Assembly: GCF_009882935.1 (NCBI RefSeq)
Contig: NZ_WTVA01000004.1
Span: forward strand, 62,001 to 126,000
Source: Sneathiella chungangensis
GTDB lineage: Bacteria > Pseudomonadota > Alphaproteobacteria > Sneathiellales > Sneathiellaceae
Length of the DNA: 64,000 nt
Reading direction: 5' to 3'
Made by a program: the position numbers and the translations under genes. Of the stretch, positions 19,307 through 27,337 are shown piece by piece (position 1 is the first letter of the stretch; each line of letters opens with the position of its first letter). Below the pieces are notes generated by a model. The model made no database searches. It saw only the letters and a program-made list of their open reading frames with translations, and was not told the DNA's origin.

Positions 19307-20242
19307 TTAGTCGAACAGGCTGGAAACCGAAGTTTCCTTTGAAATTCTGTACATCGCCTCGCCGATCAGCGGGGCAACCGAAACCTGGCGCATCTTGCTG
19401 GAGGCGCGAAAAGCATCCGTCGCCATGATGCTGTCGGTCGTGACCATTTCATCAAGGGCGGAGTCATTGATACGCGCAATGGCACCACCCGAGAGAACGC
19501 CATGGGTGACGTATCCAGCAACGCTCTTGGCTCCTTTTTCCATCAAGGCCTTTGCCGCGTTGCAGAGCGTTCCCGCGCTGTCAACAATGTCGTCGACCAG
19601 GATGCAGCGTTGGCCCTTAACGTCACCGATGATATTCATCACTTCCGATACACCGGCTTTTTCACGGCGCTTATCCACGATTGCAAGGTCGGCGTCAAGC
19701 CTTTTGGCGTAGGCCCGGGCGCGGACAACACCGCCCACGTCCGGTGAGACAATCGTGATATCACTGCCCTTGCCGTAATGTTTCTCGATATCCGGGACAA
19801 TTACCGGCGCGGAGTAGAGGTTGTCGGTTGGAATGTCAAAGAACCCCTGGATCTGCCCCGCGTGAAGATCCATGGTCAGAACGCGGTCAGCGCCGGCCGT
19901 CGTGATCAGGTTGGCGACCAGCTTCGCGGAAATCGGCGTCCGGGGTCCGGGTTTGCGGTCCTGCCGGGCGTAGCCGAAATAGGGGAGGACTGCCGTGATT
20001 CGTGCGGCCGACGCGCGCTTCAGGGCATCGATACAGACAAGAAGCTCCATCAGATGGTCGTTTGCCGGGAAAGATGTCGGCTGGACAACGAACAAATCCT
20101 CGCCGCGGACATTTTCATGGATTTCCACAAAAACTTCCATATCCGAGAAACGCCGGACATCGGCATCGGTCAGGGGGAGTTTTAGATAGCTTGTGATGGC
20201 TTCTGCCAACGGTCGGTTGCCATTTCCCGCAAGCACTTTCAT
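19307..20242 (-). CDS. prs: Ribose-phosphate pyrophosphokinase (PRPP synthetase)
   Basis: Makes PRPP from ribose-5-phosphate and ATP for nucleotide, His and Trp synthesis. The 311-residue class I enzyme starts [16 protein letters not shown]. It has the metal/ATP segment [18 protein letters not shown] and the PRPP-binding loop [15 protein letters not shown]. An AAGGA ribosome binding site precedes the ATG. The 94-base gap to rplY holds a GC-rich inverted repeat (GGCGCG/CGCGCC, about 19262-19289) that may be an attenuating or processing hairpin. Confidence 0.97.
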   Translation of the reverse strand: MKVLAGNGNRPLAEAITSYLKLPLTDADVRRFSDMEVFVEIHENVRGEDLFVVQPTSFPANDHLMELLVCIDALKRASAARITAVLPYFGYARQDRKPGPRTPISAKLVANLITTAGADRVLTMDLHAGQIQGFFDIPTDNLYSAPVIVPDIEKHYGKGSDITIVSPDVGGVVRARAYAKRLDADLAIVDKRREKAGVSEVMNIIGDVKGQRCILVDDIVDSAGTLCNAAKALMEKGAKSVAGYVTHGVLSGGAIARINDSALDEMVTTDSIMATDAFRASSKMRQVSVAPLIGEAMYRISKETSVSSLFD

Positions 20243-20403
20243 AGGAACGTCCTTTAGTCAGTTGAGGGCTTTTCCAGTTAAAAAAACACACTGCCCCTCG
20301 CGCGAAAATGAACGAGTCGGCGTCGGCGCGCGGAACTTACCAAGGCCTTTTCCTCCTGTAAACGCTTTAAACGCCGTTTTTTTGCAGTATCGTGCAAATA
20401 ACG

Positions 20404-21264
20404 TCAGGATTTCGATTTAAAGTAATCAGGTTCGCTTTTTTTCAGCAGGTTATACACGCCGTCCGCGCCGCCACGGGCCGCCAGACGGGCCGTATCGCCC
20501 CAGGCGCCGTTAAGTGACCCCGCCCTGATTCTGTTGCGCTGTCTGATCTGGCCGACCTGTTCGCCGTTTCGTCGCTCCAGGCTCCAAACCAGTTCGATCA
20601 CTTGCGTCTCGAATTTCGGCGGCGTGATCTCCGCCCGGCCGCGAACAATGAAGTTGGCGCCGGTTTCCGTCGGCAGAACCTCAAGACCGAGACGCACCAG
20701 TTCGTCCTGGATGGCGGCGGCAAGGCTTTCCGACCCGTCACCCGGCGCACCTTCGACGATGGGAACGAAAATAACCGGCTTGTCGAGATTTGCGAAATTG
20801 ATGCCGTCACCGCCAAGCAGCTTGTCGATATGGCTCGCAGAATTCACCGCCAGTCTTTCATATATCTCCGGCGGAATATTGGCCGCGTCTTCAGATACGG
20901 GCAGTTTTTCGCGGGTATAAAGGCCTGTATCGCGGTTTTGCGGATCAAAAATCGTCCAGTTGAGATAACGTGCGCCCGCCTCATCGACGATGTTTCCTCG
21001 GACAAAATAACGGTTGGGCAACGGTTGGCCCGGAAAGGCGGCAATGCCCAAGGTTTGCAGTTTGGCGGCGATGGCCTGTTCAAGTTCCGGCGGACCGTTC
21101 TTTACCGGCTCGACATAAAGTGCCGCGCGCGGACCCGGCGCTGCCCGCCACGAAGATTTTACTTCCGGTTGGAACGGCCGCTCCAATGGTTGGCAGGCGG
21201 TCACCGCGGCGATCGCCAATATCAGGCAGGCTCTTATGACGGCTTTACATGGCACAGGTAGCAA
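20404..21264 (-). CDS. Predicted lipoprotein of unknown function
   Basis: About 283-286 residues with a signal peptide ending in a lipobox (LAIAAVTAC), followed by a Cys acylation site and QPLERPF. The body is a mixed alpha/beta domain with two similar halves (a FVRG segment occurs in each), suggesting an internal repeat. I do not recognise the family. The start is uncertain: TTG at 21264 and GTG at 21255 are both inside an overlapping mini-ORF. Genes upstream (lgt, pgeF) are on the same strand, and Lgt would lipidate such a protein. Confidence 0.7.
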   Translation of the reverse strand: MLPVPCKAVIRACLILAIAAVTACQPLERPFQPEVKSSWRAAPGPRAALYVEPVKNGPPELEQAIAAKLQTLGIAAFPGQPLPNRYFVRGNIVDEAGARYLNWTIFDPQNRDTGLYTREKLPVSEDAANIPPEIYERLAVNSASHIDKLLGGDGINFANLDKPVIFVPIVEGAPGDGSESLAAAIQDELVRLGLEVLPTETGANFIVRGRAEITPPKFETQVIELVWSLERRNGEQVGQIRQRNRIRAGSLNGAWGDTARLAARGGADGVYNLLKKSEPDYFKSKS

Positions 21265-21310
21265 GGACCCCCAAAAGACACATCAAAATAAAGATCACCA
21301 TATAAGGCAT
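21245..21310 (-). CDS. Possible 21-residue hydrophobic mini-ORF overlapping the lipoprotein gene
   Basis: ATG at 21310 follows a strong AGAGGA ribosome binding site; the frame reads 21 codons to TAA and is almost entirely hydrophobic (MPYMVIFILMCLLGVLA then TCAM). It would be a single membrane helix. Its end overlaps the lipoprotein start region, so it could be a small membrane protein or a translational-coupling leader. The strong ribosome binding site, absent in front of the lipoprotein itself, is the main support. Confidence 0.4.
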   Translation of the reverse strand: MPYMVIFILMCLLGVLATCAM

Positions 21311-21349
21311 TTTTTTCCTCTTGTAAAAGCCGCGCTTATGCCAATTGAC

Positions 21350-22114
21350 CTATGATTTGAGGGCGATGGCAGAGAGTTGGCGCCCGTAATCTGCTTCCCC
21401 GCGTTTTGTCATGCGTCGGTAACTGTAGAAAAGATCCTCTTCCGCGCAGGTGTCGTTGTCGATCAGATCAATGGCGCCTATACCCAGTTTTTCCAGTTCC
21501 GCCCGGACGTATCCTGTCAGGTCGAACATATGTCGTCCCGGATTTTCTGACGGGATAAAGAAACGCGCCGCCGATGGATCGGTCGCGAGAAAGGGTTCGG
21601 GAAACTCCGGTCCGACCTCATAAGACTTTTGCGCGATGGCCGGACCGATCGCGGCTGAAATCGCGGATCTGTCCGCACCGAGGTCGACCATTTGCTCGAC
21701 AACCCGCTTACTGATATTGCCGACGGCCCCTTTCCACCCGGAATGCGCGGCGCCAATCACGCCGTTAGCGGCGTCAGCAAATAGGACAGGCACGCAATCC
21801 GCCGTCAGGATGCCGAGGGCGAGGCCGGGAATTTTGGTGACCATTGCATCCGCCTTGGGACGCGGCGTAAGCGCCTCCGTCCGGTCGAGGACGAGTACTT
21901 CGGTGCTGTGTATCTGATAAACAGTCCGGAGCGCCTCCGCCGGTTGCCCGATCATAGCCATGGCCCGGGCGCGATTCTCCTCGACCCGCGCCGGATCGTC
22001 TTTCGATCCCGGTCCGCAGTTGAGGCCCCGATAGACGCCTTCGGATACGCCACCCTCGCGCGTGAAAAATCCATGCACAACGGAATCGCTTTCCAATACC
22101 CGGCTCTTCAACAT
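21350..22114 (-). CDS. pgeF: Peptidoglycan editing factor PgeF (YfiH/laccase-domain)
   Basis: 254-residue Cu-oxidase_4 family protein. It carries ILTADCVPVLFADAANGVIGAAHSGWKGAVG, supplying the metal-binding Cys and His, and an earlier His in IHSTEV. Family members remove misincorporated L-Ser muropeptide precursors, or act on purine nucleosides; laccase activity is doubtful. The start is one base from the stop of the upstream methyltransferase gene, in the lgt series. Confidence 0.9.
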   Translation of the reverse strand: MLKSRVLESDSVVHGFFTREGGVSEGVYRGLNCGPGSKDDPARVEENRARAMAMIGQPAEALRTVYQIHSTEVLVLDRTEALTPRPKADAMVTKIPGLALGILTADCVPVLFADAANGVIGAAHSGWKGAVGNISKRVVEQMVDLGADRSAISAAIGPAIAQKSYEVGPEFPEPFLATDPSAARFFIPSENPGRHMFDLTGYVRAELEKLGIGAIDLIDNDTCAEEDLFYSYRRMTKRGEADYGRQLSAIALKS

Positions 22115-22115
22115 G

Positions 22116-23180
22116 TCAGTTCCCGAACCCTTCTCCGGCCGCCGCCATATTATGGGACAGCGCCATGGCTTTGAAAAGAGTGCCCATTTCTTTGGCGCTG
22201 ATCAATCGCCGAAACTGTGCGTCCAACTTTTTTTTCTGCGCCTCGGTTGCTTCTTTTCTCAGCATGTAGTGACGTGCCTCAATCCCCAGGCGCTCAAGAA
22301 ACCGGCCCTGTGGGGTCGGTCCCTGCACCGTTACGCCCTGTGATAGAGCGATTTTCTTGAAGATCGCAAATTTGACATGTGCGGTCAAATCGGCTTCGCC
22401 CGGCGCGACGAGGGGATCAACAGGCCTGTGCCCCCTTACAGCCTGAAAGCTGTCGCCGATCAGGGCATCCTCTGCACCGTAATCGATTATGAGCGCCGCG
22501 CCTCCTTCTTGCCTGAGGAGGTTGCTAAGGCGGCCGATCAACGCCTCTCCGTCGGGGCATCTTTCATAAATGTCTCCCTCCTTCGCCTCCGGGGCGTCTT
22601 TCAGATCGGACGGGCGGGCGGATTTCGTATATTCGAACCCGCCGTTCTGCCAGGTGACCAAACGCTCGAACCAGCGACCGCCGGTAAAGACGAACTGGCG
22701 TATGGGTAGCGCATCGAAGAATTCATTGGCGAGCAGGATGACGGGCGCGCCCGAGAGGGTCGGCAATTCTTCGTGCCAAGTGACATTATGATCGGCGAGG
22801 GCATCCGCCTGTTTCTTTCGAAGGCGCGCACTGGTTTCGACAAGATGGATGGTCGCCGACGAAAGGAATTCAGGCGCGATTCGGGCGCTTCGCAATATAT
22901 CCGTCATCAGCGTGCCGTTGCCGGGTCCGAGTTCGACCAAGTGGAATTTCGTTGGGCCGCCGAGTTTGGCCCAGACATCCACGGCCCAAAGACCGATGAG
23001 TTCGCCGAACATCTGGCTTACCTCGGGGGCTGTGATGAAATCTCCTGTCTCGCCGAAAGGTTCCCGTTGCGCGTAATAACCCAGTTCCGGATGCCCAAGT
23101 GCCATTTTCATAAAGTCATGGACAGGGATAGGGCCGTCCTTTTCGATTTGCGACCTTAGTAACTCACCGAGCGGTGTCAT
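22116..23180 (-). CDS. SAM-dependent methyltransferase, NDUFAF7/COG1565 family
   Basis: 354-residue class I methyltransferase related to mitochondrial NDUFAF7/MidA, which methylates an arginine in a complex I subunit. SAM-binding segment VELGPGNGTLMTDILR lies near residue 84, and NEFFDALPIRQFVF is the family motif following it. The start overlaps lgt's stop by 4 bases. The bacterial substrate is inferred only by analogy. Confidence 0.88.
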   Translation of the reverse strand: MTPLGELLRSQIEKDGPIPVHDFMKMALGHPELGYYAQREPFGETGDFITAPEVSQMFGELIGLWAVDVWAKLGGPTKFHLVELGPGNGTLMTDILRSARIAPEFLSSATIHLVETSARLRKKQADALADHNVTWHEELPTLSGAPVILLANEFFDALPIRQFVFTGGRWFERLVTWQNGGFEYTKSARPSDLKDAPEAKEGDIYERCPDGEALIGRLSNLLRQEGGAALIIDYGAEDALIGDSFQAVRGHRPVDPLVAPGEADLTAHVKFAIFKKIALSQGVTVQGPTPQGRFLERLGIEARHYMLRKEATEAQKKKLDAQFRRLISAKEMGTLFKAMALSHNMAAAGEGFGN

Positions 23181-23986
23181 GCGGTTTTTGGCGCGGAGCG
23201 GAACATGAAATAAAGGCCGATCACGAGCATCGGCAGCGACAGAAGCTGGCCCATGGTCAGCCCGCCGATCAAAAATCCGAGATAGGCGTCCGGTTCGCGG
23301 AACAGCTCGACAATGCTCCGGGCAACGGCATATCCGGCGAAGAACATCCCCATGATAAAGCCCTGCTTTTCTGCAAAACGGGTCCGCCGGAAGATGATCA
23401 GAAGGATAAAAAGGACAGCGCCTTCGAGGAATGCCTCGTAAAGCTGGCTTGGATGGCGGGGCATGTCTCCGCCTTCTGGGAACACCATTCCCCAGGGGAC
23501 ATCCGTTGTCCGACCATATAGTTCGCCATTAATGAAATTCGCGATGCGCCCGAAAAAGAGGCCAATAGGGACCACAGTCGCGAGCAGGTCGCCGAAGTCA
23601 AGAATGGCTATTTTCTGTTGGCGGCAATAGAGTATGGTCGCGAGCACGACACCAAGAAATCCGCCATGGAAAGACATCCCGCCCTGCCAGACCATGAATA
23701 TCTCTGCCGGCGCGCTGAAATAATAATCGGGTTTGTAGAAGAGCACATAACCGAGACGGCCGCCAAGAATGACGCCAAGCGTGGCCCAGACCAGAAAATC
23801 ATCGACCTGTTTCGCTGAAATTCGCGACCCTTCGGCGCGCGCAAAACGCATCATCATCTGCCACCCGATGATAAGACCGGCGACATAGGCGAGCGCATAC
23901 CAGCGAATGGCAAACGGTCCGATCTGAAAAATGACAGGGTCAATTTCAGGGAAGGCGACGGCCGAAAAGAGGGTCGAAAATATCAT
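23177..23986 (-). CDS. lgt: Prolipoprotein diacylglyceryl transferase
   Basis: Inner-membrane enzyme that transfers diacylglycerol to the lipobox Cys of prolipoproteins. The 269-residue, seven-helix protein has the Lgt signature GRIANFINGELYGRTTDVPWGMVFP and the catalytic-region HPSQLYEA. It heads a tight minus-strand unit with the methyltransferase and pgeF. It is divergent from the UbiK-like gene across a 114-base AT-rich gap. Confidence 0.97.
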   Translation of the reverse strand: MIFSTLFSAVAFPEIDPVIFQIGPFAIRWYALAYVAGLIIGWQMMMRFARAEGSRISAKQVDDFLVWATLGVILGGRLGYVLFYKPDYYFSAPAEIFMVWQGGMSFHGGFLGVVLATILYCRQQKIAILDFGDLLATVVPIGLFFGRIANFINGELYGRTTDVPWGMVFPEGGDMPRHPSQLYEAFLEGAVLFILLIIFRRTRFAEKQGFIMGMFFAGYAVARSIVELFREPDAYLGFLIGGLTMGQLLSLPMLVIGLYFMFRSAPKTA

Positions 23987-24100
23987 GCGGGCTACTATAT
24001 AAAGCTCTATAAGATAATCGCAAGCCTGTCGAAGCGTTGCGGTTGCTTTCCTCTGGCGCCACTGCCATTATGACGCAAATCTTTTTTGGGGTATAGGACC

Positions 24101-24415
24101 ATGCAGACTAACTCGCGTCTTTTCGATGACCTCGCTCGTCTTGCCACCGGCGCGCTCGGGACGGCACAGGGCGTAAAGGCGGAATGGGAGAATCTTTTTC
24201 ATCAACGGCTTGAGCGGTTTATCTCGGAAATGGATCTCGTTCCCCGTGAAGAATTTGATGCGGTCAAAGCCATGGTGGTTCTCGCGCGTGAGGAAAATGA
24301 TGCGCTGAAAGAACGCCTCGCCGCGCTGGAGAAAAAAATAGACGGGCCTGCGAAGGCAGCGCGCGCGCGGAAGAACTCGCCGTCGAAGGGTAAGGCAACC
24401 GCATCCGAGAAGTGA
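24101..24415 (+). CDS. UbiK/BMFP-type accessory factor
   Basis: 104-residue, mostly helical protein matching the BMFP/UbiK family, whose members help ubiquinone synthesis and bind membranes. The N-terminal amphipathic helix (SRLFDDLARLATGALGTAQG) is followed by REEFDAVKAMVVLAREENDAL and a C-terminal coiled coil (about 60-85). It ends in a Lys/Ala-rich tail. I take the ATG at 24101; a shorter upstream start adds five residues. Divergent from lgt. Confidence 0.85.
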   Translation: MQTNSRLFDDLARLATGALGTAQGVKAEWENLFHQRLERFISEMDLVPREEFDAVKAMVVLAREENDALKERLAALEKKIDGPAKAARARKNSPSKGKATASEK

Positions 24416-24653
24416 CCTCCCTCCGGTTTCGTACGTTGGGAGGGGCGTTTGGCGCGAACTTATCCACAAGAAAATACGCCGCCGGGATGTTTTCTTTGTT
24501 GCGCCGCACCGCAAGGCGGACTACGCTAGATTTATGGTGTTGATAATTTGAGTGCACCATATATGGCCTGTAGTAGATTTCCTTACCGGCTAGGCTTTGT
24601 GGGTAAGTAGCGGGGCGCAAACCGGTGGGGACGGTTCTGAAAGGAATGGCTCC
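24416..24653 (+). promoter_or_regulatory. Intergenic region with consensus DnaA box upstream of ybjN
   Basis: The 238-base gap holds TTATCCACA (24460-24468), a perfect match to the DnaA-box consensus. Immediately before it CCTCCC...GGGAGG (24418-24443) can pair as a short stem after the ubiK-like gene. A single box is expected about once by chance in a window of this size, so I see no origin here. The remainder is a leader ending in the AAGGA ribosome binding site of the next gene. Confidence 0.3.
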
Positions 24654-25160
24654 ATGACGTCCTTGTACCTCTCTCACGAAGAACTCGAAGACTCCAACCC
24701 CCTCGATCTCATAGAAAGCATCATCGCCGACAACGACTGGTCTTTTGATCGTCAGGGGAACAATGAACTGACTGTCGGGGTAGAGGGAAGCTGGTGTCAG
24801 TATCATCTCTGGTTTTCCTGGCGCGCCGACCTTCGGGCGATCCACTTTTCCTGTGCATATGACGTCAAGATCCCGGATCGCCAGTATACGGCAATTTACG
24901 AATTGCTGGCGCGGGTCAATGAAAGAATGGCGGTTGGGCATTTCGATACCTGGCGCGAAGAGGGTATGGTGCTGTTTCGGCACGCGCTGCTTTTGAGCGG
25001 TGCCTCAATTGTGACAAGCGAGCAAATCCAGACACTCGTTGAGATAGGCATGAGCGAGCTTGAGAAATTCTATCCGGCCATCCAATTCTGCCTATGGGGC
25101 GGAAAATCCCCGGAGGATGCCATCGAGGCTGCGATGTTCGAGACGATGGGAGAAGCTTAG
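24654..25160 (+). CDS. YbjN domain-containing protein
   Basis: 168-residue acidic protein of the YbjN family (type III chaperone-like fold). It has the typical N-terminal NPLDLIESIIADNDWSFDR segment, a beta-rich middle and a C-terminal helix pair. The ATG at 24654 is preceded by AAGGAATGG. Alphaproteobacterial ybjN genes are commonly followed by proC, as here (3 bases between). The molecular role is not established; a chaperone- or regulator-like function is suggested for homologues. Confidence 0.85.
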   Translation: MTSLYLSHEELEDSNPLDLIESIIADNDWSFDRQGNNELTVGVEGSWCQYHLWFSWRADLRAIHFSCAYDVKIPDRQYTAIYELLARVNERMAVGHFDTWREEGMVLFRHALLLSGASIVTSEQIQTLVEIGMSELEKFYPAIQFCLWGGKSPEDAIEAAMFETMGEA

Positions 25161-25163
25161 AAT

Positions 25164-25976
25164 ATGGGTCTTTCTTTGCTTCTTGTCGGGTGCGGCAAGA
25201 TGGGGCAGGCGATGCTCGGCGGCTGGATCGACGATGGGATAATTCCAGCCGAAATCGTCGTTATCGACCCGAATGCTGAGAACCTCGCTGTCGCGCTCGA
25301 CTTGAAATGCCGGGGTGTAGAAGCCGCCGCGGACATGCCGACCGATTTCATGCCGGATGTCATTGTCCTCGCCGTCAAGCCGCAGATCATCACCGACGTG
25401 CTTCCGATTTTCCGGGCGTTTGCTGAAAAAGGCAGCCTGGTTGTGTCTATCGCGGCAGGCACTCGCCTCGCCACATTCGAGGCTGCTTTTGGAGAAAGTG
25501 CCGCGATTGTCCGCGCCATGCCGAATACGCCGGCCGCGGTTCATCAGGGAATGATCGTTTGCTGCCCCAACGGCCATGTTTCCTCCGCTCAAAAGTCAGA
25601 TTGCGATCGGTTGATGCGGGCCATCGGGGAAGTTGCCTGGATTGAAGACGAAGAACTGATGGATGCGGTGACGGGCCTTTCGGGGTCCGGGCCCGCCTAT
25701 GTCTTTTACATGATTGAGACGATGACAGCGGCGGGCGTAAAGGCGGGATTGCCCGAAGGACTGGCGGTTCAGCTTGCGCAGCAGACCGTCGCGGGGGCGG
25801 GCGCGCTCGCGCGGGCATCCGACGAGGACGCAGCGCAGCTCCGTAAGAATGTGACTAGCCCGAATGGCACGACCGCAGCCGGTCTTGCGGTATTGATGGA
25901 CGATGCATCCGGGCTTGGCCCGCTGATGGAGAGGACTGTGGCGGCGGCGACCAGACGGTCACGTGAACTCGGCTAA
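25164..25976 (+). CDS. proC: Pyrroline-5-carboxylate reductase
   Basis: NAD(P)H-dependent last step of proline synthesis. The 270-residue protein has the Rossmann motif LLVGCGKMGQAMLGG. It also shows VLAVKPQII, SIAAGTRLATFE, RAMPNTPAAVHQG and the C-terminal active-site stretch NVTSPNGTTAAGLAVL, all standard for ProC. It is co-transcribed with ybjN, and an AT-rich gap of about 80 bases follows. Confidence 0.96.
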   Translation: MGLSLLLVGCGKMGQAMLGGWIDDGIIPAEIVVIDPNAENLAVALDLKCRGVEAAADMPTDFMPDVIVLAVKPQIITDVLPIFRAFAEKGSLVVSIAAGTRLATFEAAFGESAAIVRAMPNTPAAVHQGMIVCCPNGHVSSAQKSDCDRLMRAIGEVAWIEDEELMDAVTGLSGSGPAYVFYMIETMTAAGVKAGLPEGLAVQLAQQTVAGAGALARASDEDAAQLRKNVTSPNGTTAAGLAVLMDDASGLGPLMERTVAAATRRSRELG

Positions 25977-26057
25977 TCGGCCCGGCATTCGAGAATACTC
26001 TTTAAAATAGAATAATACATATTATATACTCCTTTATATCGAGATGATGGAGGAGTG

Positions 26058-26528
26058 ATGAGCGATAAACCGGAAACGCCGGCCGCGTCCGCTGACAGCG
26101 GCAGTTCCGCATCGGCTGGGGGTGGCGCCGGTGCGCCAACGGTGGCAGGATGTCTGATTATTCCGGATCTCAGTGCGATAACCACCATGCAGAACGACAA
26201 TATGCAGAAAATGACCGCGGCCGTTCAGTCGGCGTCGCAGGGTCTTCAGGATATTGTCTCCCAGCAGCGGGCGACACTGCAGCAAACCATCGGCAATTTG
26301 CAGAAATCCCTCAACAGCTCCGTTGGGACCGCGAAAGCGGGGACGGGCGCGGCGCCGGATATTCAGCCGGAAATCGATAATCTGAACCTGACGGTGGATA
26401 ACCTCAGCAAGGCGGCGGATACGCTGACGGCGTCGACGAGTAAATCCTTCGACGCGATCAACAAATCCATGCAGCAATCGCTTGCCGCGATTGAGCAGGT
26501 CGCCCAGAAATTTTCGTCGGGTGGATAA
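26058..26528 (+). CDS. Hypothetical helical protein (phasin-like composition)
   Basis: 156 residues: a disordered Ala/Ser/Gly/Pro N-terminus (1-35), then a long Gln/Ala/Ser-rich, heptad-like helical region rich in MQ, LQ and SLN motifs. The C-terminus carries KSMQQSLAAIEQVAQKF. No signal peptide or membrane segment. The composition is like phasins or other filamentous surface-coating proteins, but I do not recognise a family and no PHA genes are nearby. ATG at 26058 has a GGAGGAG ribosome binding site. A related-looking protein lies at 26957. Confidence 0.65.
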   Translation: MSDKPETPAASADSGSSASAGGGAGAPTVAGCLIIPDLSAITTMQNDNMQKMTAAVQSASQGLQDIVSQQRATLQQTIGNLQKSLNSSVGTAKAGTGAAPDIQPEIDNLNLTVDNLSKAADTLTASTSKSFDAINKSMQQSLAAIEQVAQKFSSGG

Positions 26529-26590
26529 CCCTGATGATTTTTAGTCAAGTTTGTCCTAGCATCTGCCCAATCAAAGGAGATGCGACTGAC

Positions 26591-26932
26591 ATGACCAAAG
26601 AGATTACGATTGAAGATTTTCTGAAAGTGGATATCCGCGTTGGCAGGGTGCTTGAGGTATCGGAATTTCCGGAGGCGCGGAAACCGGCCTATAAACTCAA
26701 GATCGATTTCGGCGACGGCATCGGTATACGAAAAAGCTCGGCGCAAATAACAAAGTTATATGAACCGGGGGAATTGGTCGGCCGACAGGTAATGGCCGTC
26801 GTGAATTTTCCGCCCCGCCAGATTGGCCCCTTTATGTCCGAGGTTCTGGTGCTGGGTTTCAGCGATGCGGACGGAAATATTTCGCTCGCCGCGCCCGATC
26901 ATGACGTGCCGATCGGCGGGCGGCTCCATTGA
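26591..26932 (+). CDS. csaA: CsaA-like tRNA-binding domain protein
   Basis: 113-residue stand-alone OB-fold tRNA-binding domain. It starts ITIEDFLKVDIRVGRVLEV and carries ARKPAYKLKIDFG and MAVVNFPPRQIGPFMSEVLVLGF, a close match to CsaA chaperone-type proteins. The ATG at 26591 is used because similarity begins there (AAGGAGATG upstream). Homologues bind tRNA-like or unfolded substrates; a secretion-chaperone role was proposed in Bacillus. It is flanked on both sides by unknown helical proteins in one direction. Confidence 0.88.
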   Translation: MTKEITIEDFLKVDIRVGRVLEVSEFPEARKPAYKLKIDFGDGIGIRKSSAQITKLYEPGELVGRQVMAVVNFPPRQIGPFMSEVLVLGFSDADGNISLAAPDHDVPIGGRLH

Positions 26933-26956
26933 GCCTGATGGCGAGGAGGATTGGTA

Positions 26957-27322
26957 ATGACGGATGATAATGCGACGTCGGTGGCGGACGGGGATGTAGA
27001 TACAGACGACATGCCGACACCGCCCGACCTGACGGCGCTTTTCCAAAAGCAGACCCAGCAGATCAACGACGCCTGTCAGAAAGCCGGCCAGGCCTTTTCC
27101 GTTTTCAAATCAAGAGATCAGGATGTCGCGACGCAGACGCAAAGCCTAAACAGCGAGGTGAATGAGGTTTTTATGATGGCGCAGGCGGCAAAAACGCCGC
27201 AGCTTGCCATGGCAACGATCCCACCGGTTCTTGCTCTCGCCAATACCACCTTCGCGGCGGTACCTGTGACGGACCAGAAAACCCAGAGTGAAATCCAGCA
27301 GGCCTTTGCGCCGTTCAAGTAG
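26957..27322 (+). CDS. Hypothetical helical protein
   Basis: 121 residues with an acidic, disordered N-terminus (1-25) and a helical body rich in Gln, Ala and Thr (LFQKQTQQINDACQKAGQAF and the VATQTQSLNSEVNEV stretch). No signal or membrane segment. Its size, composition and position suggest it belongs with the protein at 26058. A GAGGAGGA ribosome binding site precedes the ATG. I recognise no family. It is convergent with the histidine kinase gene that follows. Confidence 0.6.
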   Translation: MTDDNATSVADGDVDTDDMPTPPDLTALFQKQTQQINDACQKAGQAFSVFKSRDQDVATQTQSLNSEVNEVFMMAQAAKTPQLAMATIPPVLALANTTFAAVPVTDQKTQSEIQQAFAPFK

Positions 27323-27337
27323 GAACGAATGACGAGC

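Noticed and set aside
20285-20350. Possible 19-codon leader ORF (TTG start after AGGAGG) upstream of prs
   Set aside because: An AGGAGG precedes a TTG on the minus strand, but the peptide is Arg-rich and unlike a leader. There is no attenuator-like hairpin after it, so I do not annotate it.
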